Of a stretch of 64,000 nucleotides of DNA, positions 1-6,913 are shown piece after piece. Position numbers and translations under genes: made by a program. The stretch is from the NCBI RefSeq assembly GCF_026343335.1, contig NZ_JAPELX010000001.1, positions 4,898,001-4,962,000 of the forward strand, in the 5' to 3' direction. This DNA comes from Streptomyces sp. NBC_00078. Lineage in GTDB: Bacteria > Actinomycetota > Actinomycetes > Streptomycetales > Streptomycetaceae. Every line of letters starts with the position of its first letter. Position 1 is the first letter of the stretch. The notes beneath the pieces were generated by a model. The model worked only from the letters and a program-made list of their open reading frames with translations. It made no database searches and had not been told where the DNA came from.

Positions 1-1
1 G

Positions 2-1147
2 ATCAACACCCGGTTGCGGACGAAGGCGTTCGTCGTGTCCACGCTCGGGCTGCTGCTCGGCCTCGCCGTGTACGCGTTCGTCGTGGTCTTCGTCGGCGAC
101 GACACCCGCACCGTGGCCCTCGACCGGCAGACCGCCGCGCTGCGTCCCGCCCTCACGGCGGCCGCCGAGGGCCGCGGCGAGGAACTCCGGTTCCGGCAGG
201 CCGCGGGCCGGGCCGAAGCCGAGCGGCAGTTGCGCGACGGTGACGCCGACGCCTATCTGCACGGCTCCCCGGGCGGTTCCGGCCGCCTCGGCATCCTCGT
301 CGAGCGCGATCTGAACCCCGGTCTGGAACGGGTCGTAAGGGCCGCGGCCCAACAGGATGCCGTGGCCCGGGAGTTGGAGCGGTCCGGTCTCGACCAGGAG
401 CGGCTGAGCGCGTCGGCGGAGCGGGCGGCCCCGCGTACCGAGGCGCTCGAAGCGACGTCCGTACGGCCCGACCGTCTGGTGCTCGGCCTCGCCGCGAGCG
501 GTCTGCTCTACCTCTTCCTCGTGCTGTTCGGCATCGTGGTCGCCCAGGGCGTGGTCGAGGAGAAGTCCAGCCGTGTGGTGGAACTGCTGCTGTCCGCCGT
601 ACGGCCCTGGCAGCTGCTCATCGGGAAGATCGTCGGCGTCGGTGTGGTCGGACTGGTGCAGCTGGTGGTGGTCGGCGGTGCCGCGGTGACGGCCGCCCGG
701 GCCGCGGGGCTGCTCGACCTGCCCGACGCCGGCGTGGGGACGCTGGTGTCCGTCGCCCTCTGGTACGTCCTGGGCTTCTTCCTCTTCGCCACCCTGCTCG
801 CGGCCGCCGCGGCGCGGGTCTCGCGACAGGAGGAGGTGCAGTCGGTCGTGCAGCCGGTGATGCTGCTGATGGCCGCGCCGTTCATCCTCGGGATCACGCT
901 GCTCACCAAGGATCCCGCGAACCCGCTGATCGAAGCCCTCTCCCTGGTCCCGCCGTTCAGTCCGGTACTGATGCCCGCCCGGATCGCCATGGGCACCGCC
1001 CCGCTGTGGCAGCCCGCCCTCGCGGCGCTGCTCACCCTCGCCGCCGTCGCCGTCCTGGTCCGCCTCGGTGGCCGGGTCTACTCCAACAGCGTGCTCCGCA
1101 ACGGCGCTCGGGTACGGCTGCGCGAGGCCCTGTCCCGCACCTCCTGA
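2..1147 (+). CDS. ABC-2 type transporter permease, 5' truncated by window edge
   Basis: Membrane subunit of an ABC exporter of the NatB type. The frame is open from base 2 and reads INTRLRTKAF, which is typical of the N-terminal cytoplasmic stretch, so the true start lies outside the window. A first membrane segment (LGLLLGLAVYAFVVVFVG) is followed by an extracytoplasmic domain. A C-terminal block of about five membrane segments follows, with the family signature EEKSSRVVELLLSAVRPWQL. The ATP-binding partner is presumably upstream. The position next to an M16 peptidase pair and a Ser/Thr/Cys-rich peptide suggests peptide export or immunity, which is inference. Confidence 0.85.
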   Translation: MNTRLRTKAFVVSTLGLLLGLAVYAFVVVFVGDDTRTVALDRQTAALRPALTAAAEGRGEELRFRQAAGRAEAERQLRDGDADAYLHGSPGGSGRLGILVERDLNPGLERVVRAAAQQDAVARELERSGLDQERLSASAERAAPRTEALEATSVRPDRLVLGLAASGLLYLFLVLFGIVVAQGVVEEKSSRVVELLLSAVRPWQLLIGKIVGVGVVGLVQLVVVGGAAVTAARAAGLLDLPDAGVGTLVSVALWYVLGFFLFATLLAAAAARVSRQEEVQSVVQPVMLLMAAPFILGITLLTKDPANPLIEALSLVPPFSPVLMPARIAMGTAPLWQPALAALLTLAAVAVLVRLGGRVYSNSVLRNGARVRLREALSRTS

Positions 1148-1180
1148 ATCCCCCGGCCGCTACGAACTCCCCACCAACCC

Positions 1181-2560
1181 TCAACCGAAGGAAGGACCCC
1201 CATGTCCACCGTTGTCATCATCGCCATCGCCGTCGCCCTGATCGTCGCCGTCGTCGCCGGCAACAAGGCCCGCAACCGTCGCTGACGCCCCGTCGGCGAC
1301 CACCACGCCGGTGAAGGCCCGGGGGTCGTAGAACTCCCGGGCCACAGCCATGACATGACGCTTCGTCACCGCACCGAGCCGCTCGGCCTGTTCATGCAGC
1401 CAGGCCGGACCCACCCCCACCTCCACCAGGTTGGCCACCGCCATCGCCAACGAGCCCGGCGACGCCATCGCGGTGGTCGTGGAGCCGATCGCATAGCGCC
1501 GGGCGGCGTCGATCTCGGCGGCCGACGGCGGCTGTCGGACGAAGCGGTGCAGCTCGCCCCGTATCGCCGCCAGGGCCGCCGCCGTGGACGCCGTGGAGGT
1601 GTCCGCCTCGACGACCAGCGTGCCGGAGCCGGGCGCCGAGTCGATGCCGGAACGAGCGGTGTACGCGTATCCGTTGCGCTCGCGCAGGTTGTCGACGAGC
1701 CGGGAGGCGAAGTAGCCGCCGAAGGCGAGATCGGCCAGCTGGAGAGCCGGGAAGGCGGGGTCGGTCCGGGGCAGCGCCCGCGCGGAGAGCCGGATGTGGC
1801 TCTGGACGGCGCCGGGCCGGTCGTACGGCCGCAGTCGTCCGCCGCGCACGGGCGGAGGACCCGGCGTCCGGGCAAAACCGCGGCCACGCGGCCAGCACTT
1901 GAGGGCCGCCTCGACCAGGGCGAGCGCCCGGTCCGGATCGAGGTCGCCGGTCAGGACGAGCACCGAGCCCGCAGGCCGTACCGCGGACGCGTGCAGGGCG
2001 CGCAGGTCCTCGAAGCCGACGGCGGGCAGCTGTGCCGGGTCGGGGATCTCCAGGGCCGCGAAGTCGTCGCCGAACCGGTGGCGTTGCAGGGCGGCCCGCG
2101 CCACGGCGGCCGGGTGGGACCAGGCCACGCGCAACCGCTCGGCCAGCGCGGCCCGTTCGTGGGCGAGCGCGCCGGGCGGGCAGCCGAAACCGTGGAGCGC
2201 CTCGGCGAGTACGTCGAGCAGCACGGGCAGTCCGTCACGCGCGTCGCCGCCCAGCGCGAACCCGGAGAGGATCAGACGCCGCGCGTCCGTCCCCGCCCGG
2301 AGCTCGCCCCCCACCGCGGCCAGCTCCCGGTCGATCCGCTCCGCCTCGTGGTGGTGGAGCAGACACGCCGCGAGCAGTTCGGACCGCGCGGCATCCCGTG
2401 GCACCGTCCTTCCGCACGGCACCACCAGCCGCAGTTCGACGAGCGGGACCACAGGGGTGCGCACGACGACGACCCGCACGCCGTTGTCCAGGACGGTGTC
2501 CACATCGGGGAGCACGATGTCGGTGACCTCCACCTCTTCAGCTGTATGGGCAGTTCTCAA
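1181..2560 (-). CDS. M16B peptidase-like subunit lacking the zinc motif
   Basis: Insulinase/mitochondrial-processing-peptidase family protein of about 440-459 residues. It has the two-domain M16 fold but no HxxEH; the matching helix reads LLAACLLHHHEAERI. The C-terminal half keeps LRERNGYAYTARSGIDSAPG, with the Arg/Tyr pair usual in the non-catalytic partner. It follows the catalytic M16 gene directly (stop at 2561), so a heterodimer is likely. The frame opens with TTG at 2560, but GTG at 2533 or 2515 (after GGAGGT) is as likely. The last ~36 residues are Gly/Asp-rich and antisense to the small peptide at 1202-1285, which is unusual for the family. Confidence 0.85.
   Translation of the reverse strand: MRTAHTAEEVEVTDIVLPDVDTVLDNGVRVVVVRTPVVPLVELRLVVPCGRTVPRDAARSELLAACLLHHHEAERIDRELAAVGGELRAGTDARRLILSGFALGGDARDGLPVLLDVLAEALHGFGCPPGALAHERAALAERLRVAWSHPAAVARAALQRHRFGDDFAALEIPDPAQLPAVGFEDLRALHASAVRPAGSVLVLTGDLDPDRALALVEAALKCWPRGRGFARTPGPPPVRGGRLRPYDRPGAVQSHIRLSARALPRTDPAFPALQLADLAFGGYFASRLVDNLRERNGYAYTARSGIDSAPGSGTLVVEADTSTASTAAALAAIRGELHRFVRQPPSAAEIDAARRYAIGSTTTAMASPGSLAMAVANLVEVGVGPAWLHEQAERLGAVTKRHVMAVAREFYDPRAFTGVVVADGASATVAGLVAGDDGDDQGDGDGDDDNGGHGGPSFG
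1202..1285 (+). CDS. 27-residue single-span membrane peptide
   Basis: A small ORF with a strong ribosome site (GAAGGAAGG, about 6 bases before ATG). It encodes MSTVVIIAIAVALIVAVV followed by a short basic tail ending KARNRR. One hydrophobic helix with a positive cytoplasmic end fits a small membrane protein. It lies 55 bases after the ABC permease in the same direction and may be cotranscribed. It is wholly antisense to the 3' end of the M16 gene on the other strand, whose odd Gly/Asp tail is its mirror. Function is unknown. Confidence 0.5.
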   Translation: MSTVVIIAIAVALIVAVVAGNKARNRR

Positions 2561-3865
2561 CTACGTCCGCGCGCCGGCCCGTTGGGGTTGGGCGGCGGGT
2601 TCGATCACCGCCACCGCGCGCCCCGCCGCCCGCATCCTCTCCGCCGCCGCGGCGATCCGTCCGGGCGTCACCGAGCCGACCAGGGCGGGCAGCCGGAGCG
2701 CCAACGTCCCGTCGCCGTGCAGCAGTTCGGCGCCGCCCGCGGCCCGGGACCGGGCACCGGCATCGGCGAACCCCCGATGGAACTGCGCGGTCCAGCGGGC
2801 CGTGATCCGCGCGAGTTCCTCGTCGCCGACCGCACCCCGGGCCACCGCGCGGACCTCGTCGTCGATCGCCGCGACCAGTTCCCCGGCATCGGTACGGGCG
2901 GTGTGGACGGCGAGGCAGGTGACGAGGTCCGGGTGGCGGGCGTCGAACGGTACGCCGAACAGACCGCTCGCCATCGACACGTCCACCGCAAGCCCCGCAC
3001 CACCGAGCAGCCGGCGCCGCAGCCGCCCGGCCCGGCCCTGTCCGAGCACCGCGACGAGCGTCAAGTGATCGACGCAGGCGTCGAGTTCGACGGCGGGATC
3101 GGGCAGCCGGTACCCGACCGCGACGGCGGGCAGCGAGGCCCACCGATCGACGACACGCACGTCGCGCACGTCGGCCGCTTCACGCACACCGCGTTCATAC
3201 GGCGGCGGCCCGGCCGGCGCCCCTGCCGAGCCGGTCCCCCCGGGTACCGGCTCGAAGTGCCGTCGTACGAGGGTGGAGGCCTCGGCAGGGTCGAAGCCGC
3301 CGGCGACGGTGAGCACGGCGTTGCCCGGCGCGTAGTACGAGGAGAAGAACTCCGTGCACTCGGGGATGCCGATCGTGCCGAGGCCGTCGATGTCGTAACC
3401 GCCGCGGGTGTTTTCCGAGTCGGGGAAGAGCGCCCCCGGGAGCATCCAGGGAAAGGCACCGTAAGGCCTGCCCGCCACATGGATCACGTGTTCCTCGCGA
3501 ATGACGCGCGCCTGGTTCTCCAGGTTTTCCCGGGTTATCCGCGGGCCGCGCATTCGGTCCGCCTCCAGGGAAAGGACGAGTTCCAGCGCGGCCGGGGGCA
3601 GTACCGAGTGATAAACGGTGCAGTCCTGCCGGGTGTTCGCGTCACAGCCGCCGCCGGCCGCCTGGATGAGCCGCGCGTGTTCCGAGGGCCCGTAATTCCC
3701 GCTGCCCTGGAACATCATGTGCTCGAAGAGGTGGGCCAGCCCCGCGTGGTGCGCGGGTTCCGAGCGGAAGCCCACGTCGTAGCGGAGGGCCACACCCACC
3801 GCGGGCGTGTTCCGGTCCGGCAGGAGAAGCACGCGCAGGCCGTTGTCCAGAACGAATCCCACCAT
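2561..3865 (-). CDS. Catalytic M16B zinc metallopeptidase
   Basis: A 434-residue member of the M16 family. Residues 45-49 form the inverted zinc motif HLFEH in GLAHLFEHMMFQGS. A further Glu in the ENQARVIREEH segment, about 75 residues on, fits the third ligand. It should cleave peptides inside a chamber formed with the zinc-less partner just downstream. ATG 3865 is preferred over GTG 3883, because a promoter (TTGTGT, 18 bases, TAGCGT) ends 7 bases before it and no ribosome site exists, so the mRNA would be leaderless. Heterodimeric M16B proteases are known to remove leaders of some lanthipeptides. The divergent peptide gene makes that role plausible here (inference). Confidence 0.9.
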   Translation of the reverse strand: MVGFVLDNGLRVLLLPDRNTPAVGVALRYDVGFRSEPAHHAGLAHLFEHMMFQGSGNYGPSEHARLIQAAGGGCDANTRQDCTVYHSVLPPAALELVLSLEADRMRGPRITRENLENQARVIREEHVIHVAGRPYGAFPWMLPGALFPDSENTRGGYDIDGLGTIGIPECTEFFSSYYAPGNAVLTVAGGFDPAEASTLVRRHFEPVPGGTGSAGAPAGPPPYERGVREAADVRDVRVVDRWASLPAVAVGYRLPDPAVELDACVDHLTLVAVLGQGRAGRLRRRLLGGAGLAVDVSMASGLFGVPFDARHPDLVTCLAVHTARTDAGELVAAIDDEVRAVARGAVGDEELARITARWTAQFHRGFADAGARSRAAGGAELLHGDGTLALRLPALVGSVTPGRIAAAAERMRAAGRAVAVIEPAAQPQRAGART

Positions 3866-3872
3866 GCGGAAA

Positions 3873-3902
3873 ACGCTAGCCACGGCATACGCACTGACAC
3901 AA
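3873..3902 (-). promoter_or_regulatory. Promoter of the M16 pair (leaderless)
   Basis: On the minus strand, TTGTGT (3902-3897), an 18-base spacer and TAGCGT (3878-3873) lie 7 bases before ATG 3865. Spacing and the absence of a ribosome site suggest transcription starting at or very near the start codon. Direct repeats GATGTCGG at 3918-3925 and 3932-3939 lie just upstream and could be a regulator site. Confidence 0.5.
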
Positions 3903-4068
3903 CGTCAAAGCATGTCCGATGTCGGTCATTTGATGTCGGCGACCGAATGCGGACACCGTTCTTGCCCGTCGGCCGAGGTCCTGGCAAGGATGTTCCTGCC
4001 GCCCCCGGAAGCCCAACGGGCGAAGGGTGGCGGCGGAAATGGACACCTACTCGGAAAAGGAGTTCCTC

Positions 4069-4251
4069 ATGGACTCGCAGGCTCTTGTCGGGGGTTACGC
4101 CGCTTACGCTTCGGCCGAGGAGATCGTGGCGGGTGCGGAGGCGCCGGCCGCGTCGATCACCATCACGGTGACCTCGTCGCAGGGGTGCATCAGCGCCGCG
4201 TCGGCGATCAGCGCCGTCTCGGTCGGCAACACCTTCGAACACGGATGCTGA
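4069..4251 (+). CDS. Putative RiPP (lanthipeptide-like) precursor peptide
   Basis: A 60-residue peptide. ATG 4069 is chosen over ATG 4039 because AAAAGGAG lies exactly 6 bases upstream. The first half is acidic and Ala/Gly-rich (MDSQALVGGYAAYASAEEIV, then AGAEAPAA), like a leader. The second half (ITITVTSSQGCISAAS, then AISAVSVGNTFEHGC) holds 6 Ser, 4 Thr and 2 Cys, one of them terminal, the raw material of lanthionine rings. It is divergent from an M16 peptidase pair and followed by a strong terminator. No LanB, LanM or LanC gene lies in the window; they would have to be left of it or elsewhere. The class cannot be assigned, and another RiPP type or a secreted peptide remains possible. Confidence 0.6.
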   Translation: MDSQALVGGYAAYASAEEIVAGAEAPAASITITVTSSQGCISAASAISAVSVGNTFEHGC

Positions 4252-4306
4252 CCGACCCCACGCTGTCGTAGACGCTGTCGCTGTCGATCTGACAGTCGGC
4301 ACACGG

Positions 4307-4343
4307 AGCGGGCGCCCGCCGCTGCAATCGGCGGGCGCCCGCT
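4307..4343. terminator. Strong hairpin terminator, probably bidirectional
   Basis: A perfect 15-bp inverted repeat (AGCGGGCGCCCGCCG, 7-base loop CTGCAAT, then the complement). It lies between the precursor peptide gene (ends 4251) and the convergent membrane-protein gene (ends 4394), so it can stop both transcripts. It lacks a long T run, as is common in Streptomyces. Confidence 0.8.
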
Positions 4344-4393
4344 TCACGCGTCCCAGTGTGCCTCAGCCCGCGCCGGCGGCCCCGGCCCCTCGC

Positions 4394-4834
4394 TCACTCG
4401 CCGTCCTCGAACTCCTCGTCGGGCTGGGACCAGCCGAGGATGACGGTCGGCAGGGCTGCCGCGGCGAGCATCAGGGTCGCCAGGACGCCCGGCGCCCGGT
4501 CGAGGACCCGCTCGTGGTTCTGGAAGACGACCAGCATCAGGACGACGGCCATCCCCGAGGCGACCGCGAACTGGTAGCCGACGTAGCCGACCCGGTTGCG
4601 CACATCGCGCTCGCGCTCGTCGAGCCCGTCGGCCGGACGCTCGGCCACCGCCCGGGTCAGCGAGCGCAGGGCCGCCCACAGCAGCAGCCACAGGCACAGG
4701 CCCACGACCCAGGGCGTGTGCGTGAACGCGTTGCCGTCCGAGGTCAGCGCGAACGCGAGCATCCCGGCGAGCAGCAGCGCCATGCCGGCCGCCATGGGGC
4801 GGGCCCGCTCGGTGCGGGCGGGGGGATGACTCAC
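4394..4834 (-). CDS. Small four-helix membrane protein
   Basis: A 146-residue protein with about four membrane segments (MALLLAGMLAFAL; WVVGLCLWLLLWAAL; VASGMAVVLMLVVFQ; LATLMLAAAALPTVIL) and an acidic C-terminal tail PDEEFEDGE. The GTG start overlaps the stop of the upstream XRE regulator in GTGA, so the two are translationally coupled. XRE/membrane-protein pairs of this shape are common in actinobacteria and firmicutes, but their function is not established. Confidence 0.8.
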   Translation of the reverse strand: MSHPPARTERARPMAAGMALLLAGMLAFALTSDGNAFTHTPWVVGLCLWLLLWAALRSLTRAVAERPADGLDERERDVRNRVGYVGYQFAVASGMAVVLMLVVFQNHERVLDRAPGVLATLMLAAAALPTVILGWSQPDEEFEDGE

Positions 4835-5106
4835 CTGGACTCCTCCGTCGGCTGGTAGATCTGCGTGGACAGCGGCGCGAAGGGATGACGGCTGAACACC
4901 GCCTCGACCGGCAGCCCGAACACCTCGCAGATACGGAACGCGAGATCGAGGCTCGGGTAGTAGTTGCCGCGCTCCAGCGCCCCGATCGTCTGCGGGTTGA
5001 CGTCCACGGCGGCGGCCAGATCGACCCGGCTGAGGCCGCGCTCGGCGCGCAGCACCTTCAGCCGGTTGTGGATGGGCGAACTTTCGCCGCGACGTACGGG
5101 ACTCAC
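4831..5106 (-). CDS. Small XRE-family DNA-binding protein
   Basis: A 91-residue protein with one helix-turn-helix at about residues 14-68 (RLKVLRAERGLSRVDLAAAV, then VNPQTIGALERGNYYPSLDL) and a short tail ending IYQPTEESR. It belongs to the YozG/Xre-like small regulators usually paired with a membrane protein, as here. The GTG start at 5106 is the only sensible one, since the frame closes soon after. It probably represses its own two-gene operon (inference). Confidence 0.85.
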   Translation of the reverse strand: MSPVRRGESSPIHNRLKVLRAERGLSRVDLAAAVDVNPQTIGALERGNYYPSLDLAFRICEVFGLPVEAVFSRHPFAPLSTQIYQPTEESR

Positions 5107-5155
5107 ACATCAAAGTGTCGTGAAAACACAACGCCGAGTCAAGGTTTCCCAACCC

Positions 5156-5612
5156 TCAACCCCTCCAACGCGCCCATCCATGACGCCACATGGACCGCAA
5201 CCGCCTCACCGCCTCCTCAAGCACCCCCGTCTGCTTGCAGAACGCGAAGCGAACAAAGGGCGCGCCCTGCTCGCGGTGGTCGTAGAAGACCGCGTTGGGG
5301 ATCGCCACCACTCCGCAGCGTTCGGGCAGGGCGCGGCAGAACGCGAAGCCGTCGGGCTCGCCGAGGGGCCGGATGTCGGTGGTGATGAAGTACGTGCCGG
5401 CCGGGCGGAATACCTTGAAGCCCGCCCGCTCCAGGCCGCCCGCGAGCAGGTCCCGTTTGGCCAGCATGTCCGCGCGGGAGTCCGCGAAGTACGCGTCGGG
5501 CAGGCGCAGAGCCTCGGCCACGGCGTACTGGAAGGGCCCGGAGGCGACGTACGTCAGGTACTGCTTGGCCGAGCGAACGGCGGCGACGAGATCGGGGGCG
5601 CCGGTCACCCAG
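5156..5612 (-). pseudogene. Aminotransferase 3' fragment, copy 1
   Basis: Encodes only the last ~145 residues of a class I/II aminotransferase, starting WVTGAPDLVAAVRSAKQY. Its protein is nearly identical to residues 254-396 of the intact enzyme at 14592-15782. It lacks the PLP lysine and the whole N-terminal part, has no start or ribosome site, and cannot be active. DNA identity with the intact gene runs to about 5612. The sequence beyond (5623-5643) matches the sequence beyond copy 2, not the intact gene. The open frame to 5998 is a read-through into the opposite strand of yefM. Confidence 0.85.
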
Positions 5613-5622
5613 GCGACGCCTC

Positions 5623-5643
5623 GTTCGCGCACATATTTGCGTG
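5623..5643. repeat. Junction hairpin element, copy 1
   Basis: GTTCGCGCACATATTTGCGTG borders the truncated aminotransferase fragment. It matches 18 of 21 bases of 6884-6904, which borders fragment 2. Both fold as a 6-bp stem with a 6-base loop (CGCGCA/catatt/TGCGTG). The pair G-C here is A-T in the other copy, and the G-T wobble is kept. It may be a recombination site or a remnant terminator. Confidence 0.5.
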
Positions 5644-5683
5644 AGGGACCCACGGGACTACGCACTCCAGAGACAGTGAGCTG

Positions 5684-5712
5684 TTGTGTACACATGAGGC
5701 ACTCGGTACTCT
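5684..5712 (+). promoter_or_regulatory. yefM-relE promoter with palindromic operator
   Basis: TTGTGT (5684-5689), a 17-base spacer and TACTCT (5707-5712) place transcription start on or next to ATG 5720, so the mRNA is probably leaderless. The perfect palindrome TGTGTACACA (5685-5694) covers the -35 box. Its core TGTACA is the hexamer known from YefM operators, which fits autorepression by the YefM-toxin complex. Confidence 0.65.
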
Positions 5713-5719
5713 TGGGTGC

Positions 5720-5989
5720 ATGACGCAGCCCATGCCCATAGAGTCGATCCGCGATGTCCGGGCACACCTTGCCGAGGTCGTTGAGCGGGCCGATCGGGAC
5801 GACGTACCTACCGTCATCACCCGGCGCGGCAAGCAGGTCGCCGCCGTGGTGTCCATCGAAGTGCTGCGCAAGTACCAGGAGTGGGAAGAGCGCGAGATCA
5901 ACCGGATCATCGACGAGCGCATGACCAACCCGGCACCCGGTATCCCGATCGAGGACGTCATGAGGGAGACGCTGGCGCGCAGTGAGTGA
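5720..5989 (+). CDS. yefM: Type II antitoxin, Phd/YefM family
   Basis: An 89-residue protein. The N-terminal Phd/YefM DNA-binding domain (IESIRDVRAHLAEVVERADR, then VPTVITRRGKQVAAVVSIEV) is followed by an acidic C-terminal helix that should wrap the toxin. It neutralises the RelE-like mRNA interferase encoded next, with which it overlaps by 8 bases. ATG 5720 is chosen over the longer frame because the promoter ends there and the domain begins at once. It lies between the two aminotransferase fragments, in an accessory region. Confidence 0.9.
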   Translation: MTQPMPIESIRDVRAHLAEVVERADRDDVPTVITRRGKQVAAVVSIEVLRKYQEWEEREINRIIDERMTNPAPGIPIEDVMRETLARSE

Positions 5990-6245
5990 GTACCGCACCG
6001 TCTTCCGAGCCGAGGCTCAGGCCGAACTCCGCAAGGTGCCGCGAGACATGGCCCTTCGCATTTTGGCCAAGCTGGCTCAGCTGGAGAACGATCCGATGGG
6101 GTTCAATACCACGGCCCTCGTCTCCCAGCCCGACCGGCGGCGCCTACGGGTAGGCGACTACCGCGTGATCTACACAATCGACAACGGCGAGCTGGTGGTG
6201 TGGGTCGTACACGTCGGGCATCGCTCCACCGTCTATGACACCTGA
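5982..6245 (+). CDS. relE: Type II toxin, RelE/ParE family mRNA interferase
   Basis: An 87-residue RelE-fold toxin. Typical features are FRAEAQAELRKVPRDMALRI (helical hairpin), the ALVSQPDRRRLRVGDYRVIY core with conserved Arg and Tyr, and VVHVGHRSTVYD at the C-terminus with the HR..VY motif of ribosome-dependent mRNA cleavage. The GTG start overlaps the antitoxin by 8 bases, giving coupled synthesis. It probably cuts mRNA in the ribosomal A site when the antitoxin is degraded. Confidence 0.9.
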   Translation: MSEYRTVFRAEAQAELRKVPRDMALRILAKLAQLENDPMGFNTTALVSQPDRRRLRVGDYRVIYTIDNGELVVWVVHVGHRSTVYDT

Positions 6246-6437
6246 GCGCTCCTGACATCGTCAGAATATTCAGCACCGATCCAGCGTCCTGGGGTGCCTG
6301 CGTGTCACGCACCGGGATGCGTCCGACCTGGTGCTGACCACGACCATTCATGGCGCGCTTCCGGCGCGAGTTCCGGGCGTGTGAGGTACGGCAGGCAATG
6401 AGGAAAGGAATGCGACGACCGGCCCTTAGGGCAGCGG

Positions 6438-6882
6438 TCAGTGCGCAAACGCCTTGCGGAGCCGTTCCGCCGCGTCTGTCAGCACCTCGGTGCGCTTACA
6501 GAACGCGAACCTGACATAAGGAGCGCCCGCCTCGCGGTGGTCGTAGAACACGGCGTTCGGGATGGCGACGACACCGGCGCGCTCCGGCAGCGCACGGCAG
6601 AAGGCGAAGCCGTCGATCTCGCCGAGGGGCCGGATGTCGGTGGTGACGAAGTAGGTGCCGGCGGGCTTGAAGACCTTGAACCCGGCCTCCGCCAGGCCGC
6701 TCGACAGCAGAGCCCGCTTGGCCCGCATGTCCTCGCGGAAGGCGGTGAAGTAGCTGTCCGGGAGGGCGAGCGCCTCGGCGACCGCGTACTGGAACGGGCC
6801 GGACGCCACGTACGTCAGGTACTGCTTCGCCGCCCGCACCGCCGTCACCAGGCCCGGCGCCGCCGTGACCCAGCCCACTCCC
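6438..6882 (-). pseudogene. Aminotransferase 3' fragment, copy 2
   Basis: A second orphan C-terminal piece (about 148 residues, from GWVTAAPGLVTAVRAAKQYL to LRKAFAH) of the enzyme intact at 14592-15782. It is more diverged than copy 1, which suggests an older event or another donor. It lacks the PLP-binding half. The flank at 6884-6904 repeats the hairpin beside copy 1. The neighbouring SWIM gene ends only about 10 bases beyond that hairpin. Confidence 0.85.
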
Positions 6883-6883
6883 T

Positions 6884-6904
6884 GTTCGCACACCTATTTG
6901 TGTG
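6884..6904. repeat. Junction hairpin element, copy 2
   Basis: GTTCGCACACCTATTTGTGTG, 18 of 21 identical to 5623-5643. It folds as CGCACA/cctatt/TGTGTG with one conserved G-T pair; an alternative 6-bp stem GCACAC/GTGTGC uses 6888-6905. It sits exactly where the similarity of both aminotransferase fragments to the intact gene has ended. Confidence 0.5.
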
Positions 6905-6913
6905 CGGTGCGGG

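Noticed and set aside
4039..4068. Earlier ATG (4039) or GTG (4027) start for the precursor peptide
   Set aside because: Only ATG 4069 has a well-placed AAGGAG; the extra residues add no leader-like feature.
1355..4171. 938-codon open frame on the + strand
   Set aside because: It is the antisense shadow of the two M16 genes; it is Arg/Gly-rich, without domains or a ribosome site.
4394..5152. 252-codon minus frame as a single gene
   Set aside because: It joins the membrane-protein frame to an out-of-frame reading of the XRE gene; GTGA coupling at 4831-4834 shows two genes.
5613..5998. N-terminal part of the 280-codon minus frame joined to the aminotransferase fragment
   Set aside because: It is antisense to yefM and unrelated to aminotransferases; a chance read-through.
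6103..6351. DUF397-like fragment (GRIPVRDTQAPQDAGSVLNI) on the minus strand near 6260-6320
   Set aside because: The resemblance is short, and the frame overlaps relE antisense; not enough to call a relic.
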